A stretch of DNA of 25,716 bases from an uncultured Bacteroidota bacterium (lineage in GTDB: Bacteria; Bacteroidota; Bacteroidia; Bacteroidales; 4484-276): the NCBI GenBank assembly GCA_903930725.1, contig CAIYZW010000443.1:1-25716 (forward strand), read 5' to 3'. Position 1 is the stretch's first letter, and each line of letters begins with the position of its first letter. The position numbers and the translations under genes are program-made. The notes under the pieces were generated by a model, which saw nothing but the letters and a program-made list of their open reading frames with translations, did not search any database and was not told where the DNA came from. This document shows positions 23,410 to 25,716 of this stretch, piece after piece.

Positions 23410-23414
23410 GGAGG
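23408..23414 (+). promoter_or_regulatory. Shine-Dalgarno motif of the zinc-ribbon gene
   Basis: AAGGAGG lies 5 nt before the ATG at 23420 and overlaps the gvpG stop codon. Confidence 0.75.
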
Positions 23415-23419
23415 CTAAA

Positions 23420-23662
23420 ATGAATGCTTTTAAATGTCCAAATTGTGCAAAATCAACAATGGGTTGGGAAAATTACTGCGTCGACTGCGGCTACCCATTA
23501 AACGTCGAATGTCCCAAATGTGGCGAAATATGGCGATACATGTTTGTTTACGAGCATTGTCCCACCTGTGGCCACGACATGTCGCAGGTACCCATCGTTT
23601 TTGAAGAGCGACCCGTACCAACAATCGAAATTAAAACTACTAAAAAGGAGAAATCGAAATGA
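23420..23662 (+). CDS. Small double zinc-ribbon protein
   Basis: Protein of 80 aa with two zinc-ribbon units: Cys6, Cys9, Cys20 and Cys23 (CPNC...CVDCG), then Cys31, Cys34, Cys47 and Cys50 (CPKCG...CPTCG). The tail of 30 residues is polar and lysine-rich. Such tandem ribbons usually bind proteins or nucleic acid rather than catalyse. It is not a named Gvp family. It overlaps gvpO by 4 bp (ATGA at 23659-23662) and has a strong Shine-Dalgarno motif, so it is clearly part of the operon. It could be a metal- or redox-sensitive assembly factor or an adaptor; this is inference from the fold and the context. Confidence 0.85.
   Translation: MNAFKCPNCAKSTMGWENYCVDCGYPLNVECPKCGEIWRYMFVYEHCPTCGHDMSQVPIVFEERPVPTIEIKTTKKEKSK
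23645..23650 (+). promoter_or_regulatory. Shine-Dalgarno motif of gvpO
   Basis: AAGGAG lies 8 nt before the gvpO ATG, inside the end of the zinc-ribbon gene. Confidence 0.7.
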
Positions 23663-23913
23663 GTAAAATAATTGAGGTAAAAACCAATGTTATCCAGTTT
23701 CTAAAAGAAAACGTTAATTGCCACGAAGTTACGGTAATAAAACTTGATAAGGTAGATGAAAACTGGGAGGCCATTGCCGAAGTTTATGAAGACGATTCAT
23801 TCCTGAAATCAATGAATCTGCCGCCAAAACTCAAACGGGTTTTTTATTCGGTAAAAATTGACGGAAGTAACGAAGTGGTGGCTTTTGAAAAAATGACGGA
23901 ATATTCGCAATAG
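23659..23913 (+). CDS. gvpO: Gas vesicle protein GvpO
   Basis: Protein of 84 aa. Its pattern fits the conserved core of GvpO: an N-terminal helix, then a beta-sheet part with VTVIKLDKVDENWEAIAEV, FYSVKIDGSNEVVAFEKM and a terminal EYSQ. The W-x-x-x-x-E-V strand and the YxVxxDxxxEVxxF strand are the family hallmarks. It lacks the long charged N-terminal extension seen in actinobacterial and haloarchaeal GvpO. GvpO is needed for gas vesicle production in haloarchaea; its molecular role is not settled. The gene is coupled to the zinc-ribbon gene by a 4-bp overlap. Confidence 0.78.
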   Translation: MSKIIEVKTNVIQFLKENVNCHEVTVIKLDKVDENWEAIAEVYEDDSFLKSMNLPPKLKRVFYSVKIDGSNEVVAFEKMTEYSQ

Positions 23914-23939
23914 CCGGCGTTTTAAAAAACCAAAACATT

Positions 23940-24731
23940 ATGGCCGACGAATTAATTTACATTTATTGCATCGCGGATAGTCCACTCAGGCCAGAGGAAG
24001 TTTCGGGGCAGGAAACAATCAAAAGCCTTGCCTTTGGCAAGTTTTACGCCATAGTAAAATGTGTTTCGCCCGATAATTTTTCGGAAGAAAACCTAAAACG
24101 AAATTTTTCCGATTTAGCCTGGATTGACATCCACGCCCGCGAACACATCCGCATAATCGGTGAAGTGATGAAAAACAGCACCGTCATCCCGTTCAAGTTC
24201 GGTACGATTTTCAATTCTGCGGAGAGTCTGGGAGGATTTATTAAGGATTATTCAGAATCCCTGGCCGAAAACATCGAACACCTAAAAGATAGAGAAGAAT
24301 GGTCGGTTAAGATTTATTGCGACCGCCCTGTTTTAAACCGGCAAATTGTCGGGATAAGCGATGACGTGCGGAACCTGGAGGAGGAAATACAAAAAAGTAT
24401 GCCTGGCAAAGCCTTTCTTTTAAAAAGAAAAAAGGTCGAACTGGTCGAAAAAGAAGTCGAAAAAATCATGCAGGTTTGCGGTCAGTCGTGTTACGATGAA
24501 CTCGTCGAAATAAGCTTAACAACAAAAATCAACAATATTTTGCCCAAAGAGCTTACCGAACGTACCGATGACATGATTTTAAACGTTTCATGCTTCATTA
24601 ATAAAGATAGGGTAAACGAATTTCTTGGTGTTGTGGAACAATCGCAGGAAAAATACAAAAACACCGGATTAGCCGTTGAAGTTACCGGCCCCTGGCCACC
24701 CTTCAGCTTTATAAATATTAAGGAAAAATAA
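23940..24731 (+). CDS. Gas vesicle protein, GvpF/L family (fourth copy, canonical motifs)
   Basis: Protein of 263 aa. It opens with ELIYIYCIADS, carries TVIPFKFGTIF at about 80-90 and ends with the canonical VTGPWPPFSFINI. A conserved Asp/His pair near the middle of the N-domain (WIDIHAREHIRIIGEVMK) is typical of the family. The C-terminal motif is intact, so this is more likely than the first three to play the standard GvpF or GvpL role. Its stop codon overlaps the start of the downstream GvpA-family gene by one base (TAATG), so the two are translationally coupled. Confidence 0.92.
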   Translation: MADELIYIYCIADSPLRPEEVSGQETIKSLAFGKFYAIVKCVSPDNFSEENLKRNFSDLAWIDIHAREHIRIIGEVMKNSTVIPFKFGTIFNSAESLGGFIKDYSESLAENIEHLKDREEWSVKIYCDRPVLNRQIVGISDDVRNLEEEIQKSMPGKAFLLKRKKVELVEKEVEKIMQVCGQSCYDELVEISLTTKINNILPKELTERTDDMILNVSCFINKDRVNEFLGVVEQSQEKYKNTGLAVEVTGPWPPFSFINIKEK

Positions 24732-24946
24732 TGCAGGAAAATGTTATTGATCAGTCGAAAGACATCACCATTCTCGAGTTGCTCGACAGAGTGTTGAACA
24801 AAGGCGTGGTTATCACCGGCGATATTGTTATCTCGGTAGCCGACATTGACCTCGTTTATCTCGGATTAAAATTAATTCTTACCTCTGTCGAAACGATGCA
24901 CCAGCGCCGCCTCACTTCAATAAAACCCAATCAACCAACTAAATAA
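24731..24946 (+). CDS. Minor GvpA-family protein (GvpM/GvpS-like)
   Basis: Protein of 71 aa with the GvpA-family core (ITILELLDRVLNKGVVITGD, then IVISVADIDLVYLGLKLILT). The GD-IVISVADIDLVYL segment is closer to GvpS and GvpM than to GvpA, which has DAWVRVSLVGIELL. The C-terminal tail (MHQRRLTSIKPNQPTK) is short, basic and unlike that of gvpA or gvpJ. It would be a minor wall or nucleation protein. It starts on the last base of the upstream gvpF/L stop codon and the fifth gvpF/L follows after 7 bp. Choosing between the names M and S would need a phylogeny. Confidence 0.85.
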   Translation: MQENVIDQSKDITILELLDRVLNKGVVITGDIVISVADIDLVYLGLKLILTSVETMHQRRLTSIKPNQPTK

Positions 24947-24953
24947 TTATGCT

Positions 24954-25706
24954 GTGGAAAAAATTATTTACGCCATAATCGCCACAAATGGCAGTAATGA
25001 CGACACAAACAATTTGGTGAATAAAATTCAGGGCATCGCAGGAACAAAGCTGTATGCCCTTTCTTATAACGATATTTCGGTGGCTGTAAGCGATTTTGCC
25101 CCTTCAAAATTTACTATCACCAAAGAAATGGCCATTGATTTTGCAAGAGTTATCGAAGCCCTGGCGCAACAGTTTACGCTGCTTCCCATCCGTTTTGGCA
25201 CATTTTTAAAATCCGATGAAACCATAAGCCAGCTGCTCACCGATCATTACGGCGCCTTTGTCGAAAATCTTAAAAAGGTCGAAAACAAGCACGAATTTGG
25301 GTTGAAACTAATTTGGGATTATGAAAAATGCAGCGAAAAAATCAGGGCCAACATCGAAACCGAAGAACTTAATGCCAGCAAGTACTTTACAAAAAGCACC
25401 GTTAACACCAATTATCTGCTCGAAAAAATGAAAAAACACAGGCTCGAAGATGCCGTTTTGAAACATGTTGAGCAGTTAATCGAAGAAATTAGCCGTTATT
25501 TGTCGCAACTAAGTCCGGAATGTAAATTCAAAAAAATACTTTCGCAAAATATCATTCTTGATGGCGTTTTTTTGGTTGCGAAAAACCAGAAAGATGCGTT
25601 TATCGGGGCTATCGAGGCACTCAAGCAGCAGCATGACGATTTACATTTTCTATTAACCGGCCCATGGCCGCCATATAGTTTTGTCGACATTTTGATAAAT
25701 GAATAA
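24954..25706 (+). CDS. Gas vesicle protein, GvpF/L family (fifth copy, canonical motifs)
   Basis: Protein of 250 aa beginning at a GTG codon. It opens with EKIIYAIIAT, contains TLLPIRFGTFL at about 76-86 and ends with the canonical LTGPWPPYSFVDILI. The GTG start is chosen because no in-frame ATG precedes the conserved IIYAIIA strand. An ATG at 24949 lies in another frame and reaches a stop after nine codons. The start lies 7 bp after the stop of the minor GvpA-family gene. The gene is complete and ends 10 bp before the window edge, so further gvp genes, such as the missing gvpK, may follow to the right. Confidence 0.92.
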   Translation: MEKIIYAIIATNGSNDDTNNLVNKIQGIAGTKLYALSYNDISVAVSDFAPSKFTITKEMAIDFARVIEALAQQFTLLPIRFGTFLKSDETISQLLTDHYGAFVENLKKVENKHEFGLKLIWDYEKCSEKIRANIETEELNASKYFTKSTVNTNYLLEKMKKHRLEDAVLKHVEQLIEEISRYLSQLSPECKFKKILSQNIILDGVFLVAKNQKDAFIGAIEALKQQHDDLHFLLTGPWPPYSFVDILINE

Positions 25707-25716
25707 ATTTAACGCA

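Noticed and set aside
24949..24978. ATG start five bases before the fifth gvpF/L
   Set aside because: It is out of frame and stops after nine codons. The conserved GvpF/L start is reached from the GTG at 24954, and no slippery heptamer supports frameshifting.

Overview
The window looks like a stretch of a Bacteroidota chromosome. The support is an A+T-rich sequence, a TonB-dependent receptor with an N-terminal carboxypeptidase-regulatory-like domain, flanking genes without Shine-Dalgarno motifs, and a candidate TTTG/TAnnTTTG promoter of the Bacteroidota type. The species cannot be named from sequence alone. Its main content is an almost complete gas vesicle (gvp) gene cluster, about 13.3 kb from 12404 to 25706, preceded by the two-component system that probably controls it.

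Left flank (1-6404): a secreted PQQ-type beta-propeller protein, a CbpA-type J-domain co-chaperone without zinc fingers, and a TonB-dependent receptor. About 1 kb of non-coding DNA follows. It holds a strong terminator, a perfect 11-bp inverted repeat, and three imperfect 22-bp tandem repeats that run into a candidate promoter.

Regulatory pair (6405-12009): a very large sensor kinase (receiver, eight PAS domains, HisKA, HATPase), then an NtrC-type sigma-54 activator (receiver, AAA+, Fis-type HTH). The 394-bp gap after the activator carries a sigma-54 promoter core with exact GG-N10-GC spacing, about 94 bp before the gvpA start codon. Clustered dyad half-sites sit about 150 bp upstream of it, where an enhancer would be expected. 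The simplest reading is that the kinase/NtrC pair senses an intracellular signal and switches on gas vesicles through sigma-54.

Gas vesicle cluster (12404-25706), all on the + strand, 19 genes: gvpA; an unknown coiled-coil protein; a GvpC-like repeat protein carrying a C-terminal winged-helix-like domain; a stand-alone DnaJ-type zinc-finger protein with six CxxCxGxG motifs; gvpN; an unknown 105-aa protein; gvpJ; an Hsp20-like gvpH; an ArsA/Get3-type ATPase; a Cdc48/VAT-type double AAA+ ATPase; three gvpF/L genes in a row, the first fused to a J-domain; gvpG; a small double zinc-ribbon protein; gvpO; a fourth gvpF/L; a second minor gvpA-family gene; and a fifth gvpF/L. gvpK is not in the window and may lie beyond the right edge.

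The most unusual aspect is the number of protein-folding functions in the cluster: Hsp20, a J-domain fused to GvpF/L, a detached DnaJ zinc finger, a Get3-like ATPase and a Cdc48-like unfoldase. Together they look like a dedicated system for delivering and assembling the very hydrophobic GvpA. Strong Shine-Dalgarno motifs, uncommon in this phylum, precede mainly the small structural and accessory genes. Hairpins between genes suggest that transcript levels are graded along the cluster.
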